From positions 1-41,471 of the forward strand of contig CALLBC010000073.1 in assembly GCA_938001965.1 (NCBI GenBank): a stretch of DNA of 41,471 nt, read 5' to 3'. The notes beneath the pieces are model-generated. The model worked only from the letters and a program-made list of their open reading frames with translations, searched no databases and was not told the origin of the DNA. This document shows, in pieces, positions 40,893 through 41,471 of the stretch. The position numbers were made by a program, and so were the translations under genes. Within the stretch, counting starts at the first letter, position 1, and every line of letters begins with the position of its first letter. Source of the DNA: an uncultured Bdellovibrionales bacterium (GTDB lineage Bacteria > Bdellovibrionota > Bdellovibrionia > Bdellovibrionales > UBA1609).

Positions 40893-41239
40893 AGTTTATC
40901 CCTTTTACTAAAATAGCTAATATGCTTAATTAATGTGCAACATTAAAGCCAAGCCTAACCTCTTTAAATTGGAGGAAAGTTTAATAGTGCACAGTTTTTT
41001 TACACTACTTTTATTTAGTAAACAGAATTTAAAAGATTAAGAACGAACAGGTGGCCGACAGGAAATCCTTTGCTATGGCCAAAACCAACAGAGCTGATCT
41101 GTTGGTTAAAATTGATTGCTAGCTATTAATAAAGTTCTTTAAAGTGAAAATATTTTTTACAGGACCTTGCAATGGTATTTAAATATAAAAAAAGCCAGTG
41201 TAGACACTGGCTTTTTTTATAATAAGTCTGTTTAAAAAA
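40893..41239. other. Intergenic region with hairpins, no gene
   Basis: 347 bases. It contains a perfect 10-base stem AACCAACAGA (41083-41092) and TCTGTTGGTT (41098-41107) with a GCTGA loop. Just upstream, TGGCC and GGCCA can enclose a second stem. Neither has a U-tract. It could be a leader or small RNA, but nothing shows transcription. Confidence 0.4.
41188..41218. terminator. Bidirectional rho-independent terminator
   Basis: AGCCAGTG (41193-41200) pairs with CACTGGCT (41205-41212), loop TAGA, with A-run on the left and T-run on the right. It ends the minus-strand gene at 41240. Confidence 0.9.
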
Positions 41240-41471
41240 TTATTCGCAAATAACTTCGTATTCAGCAGTGCCACCACCGTACCAAGAATTTGTATGACGG
41301 TATAACTTTCCTGTAAGACCAGATGCAGAGACAGATAAGTTCATTCTCCAACTTTGACTTCCGCCACCAGCAAAAGCAAGTCCTGAAACAACACCATTAA
41401 TAGTGGTTCCACCAACTCTTTGAATTGTCTCAGCTACATGAAGTTTAACACCGTTACCAATTGAATACGCT
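41240..41471 (-). CDS. 3' end of a Gly/Ser-rich protein (partial)
   Basis: Open from the window edge to TAA (complement of 41240-41242): 76 codons plus stop, reading AYSIGNGVKLHVAETIQRVG, then GSQSWRMNLSVSASGL and YGGGTAEYEVICE at the end. Beta-rich, Gly-rich, one Cys; probably the C-terminal part of an exported protein. It has its own terminator. Family not recognisable from this piece. Confidence 0.6.
   Translation of the reverse strand, partial: AYSIGNGVKLHVAETIQRVGGTTINGVVSGLAFAGGGSQSWRMNLSVSASGLTGKLYRHTNSWYGGGTAEYEVICE

Overview
The window looks like chromosomal DNA of a low-GC member of the Bdellovibrionota. This is inferred from gene content: many secreted or lipid-anchored proteins of unknown function, an LGF[Q/N]NC-type lipoprotein signal, a histone H1-like protein fused to a SWIB domain, and stand-alone acyl-CoA and cobalamin-domain genes beside ordinary housekeeping genes. 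I see no rRNA, tRNA, CRISPR array, transposase or phage genes. Three CDS starts look like TTG with a good Shine-Dalgarno (2799, 4969, 35800).

Layout. 1-1619 (minus): LolC/LolE-type permease (cut by the window edge) and an unknown gene. 1805-3854 (plus): an anchored protein split by an in-frame TAA, a UPF0585-type methyltransferase and a small membrane protein. 3859-4969 (minus): two exported proteins. 5229-8931 (plus): a tight run of exported protein, Smr-domain protein, oligoribonuclease (orn) and a thioredoxin/TPR exported protein. 8989-13956: two divergent large surface proteins with Ig-like and beta-propeller-like sequence. 14011-18814 (minus): sahH, map, the Lys-rich SWIB protein and ettA. 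18978-19673 (plus): a small unlisted ORF and a CAP-domain lipoprotein. 19679-25011 (minus): bolA, a secreted PD-(D/E)XK-like protein, a TSUP permease, a zinc-ribbon protein, an unknown protein, a repeat-hairpin-repeat element, a LOG-family protein and fumC. 25203-31296 (plus): three large exported proteins (LamG-like lipoprotein, diheme cytochrome c lipoprotein, GH12-like protein with C-terminal repeats). 31413-32835 (plus): EVE protein and dusC. 32842-37034 (minus): Cys-rich exported protein, scpB, scpA, M50 protease and a B12-binding protein. 37329-38480 (plus): acyl-CoA dehydrogenase, preceded by a perfect 34-bp inverted repeat. 38556-41471: a cluster of small lipoproteins, including two paralogues.

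How the genes fit together. The housekeeping genes cover methyl-cycle recycling (sahH), N-terminal Met removal (map), chromosome condensation (scpAB, Lys-rich SWIB protein), translation (ettA, dusC), RNA turnover (orn) and central or branched-chain carbon metabolism (fumC, acyl-CoA dehydrogenase, B12 domain). Between them sit many envelope or secreted proteins. One has a near-perfect sigma-28 (FliA) -10 element (GCCGATAA) upstream, and weaker versions lie before three other lipoprotein genes. This suggests, as inference, that part of this secretome is under flagellar/attack-phase control.

The observations most worth following are: the 113-bp perfect-arm palindrome before the acyl-CoA dehydrogenase gene; the repeat-hairpin-repeat element at 22908-23069; the GH12-like protein that seems to have lost its nucleophile and carries four 69-residue repeats; the exported PD-(D/E)XK candidate next to bolA; the gene continuing in frame past a TAA; and the sigma-28-like, possibly leaderless lipoprotein promoters.
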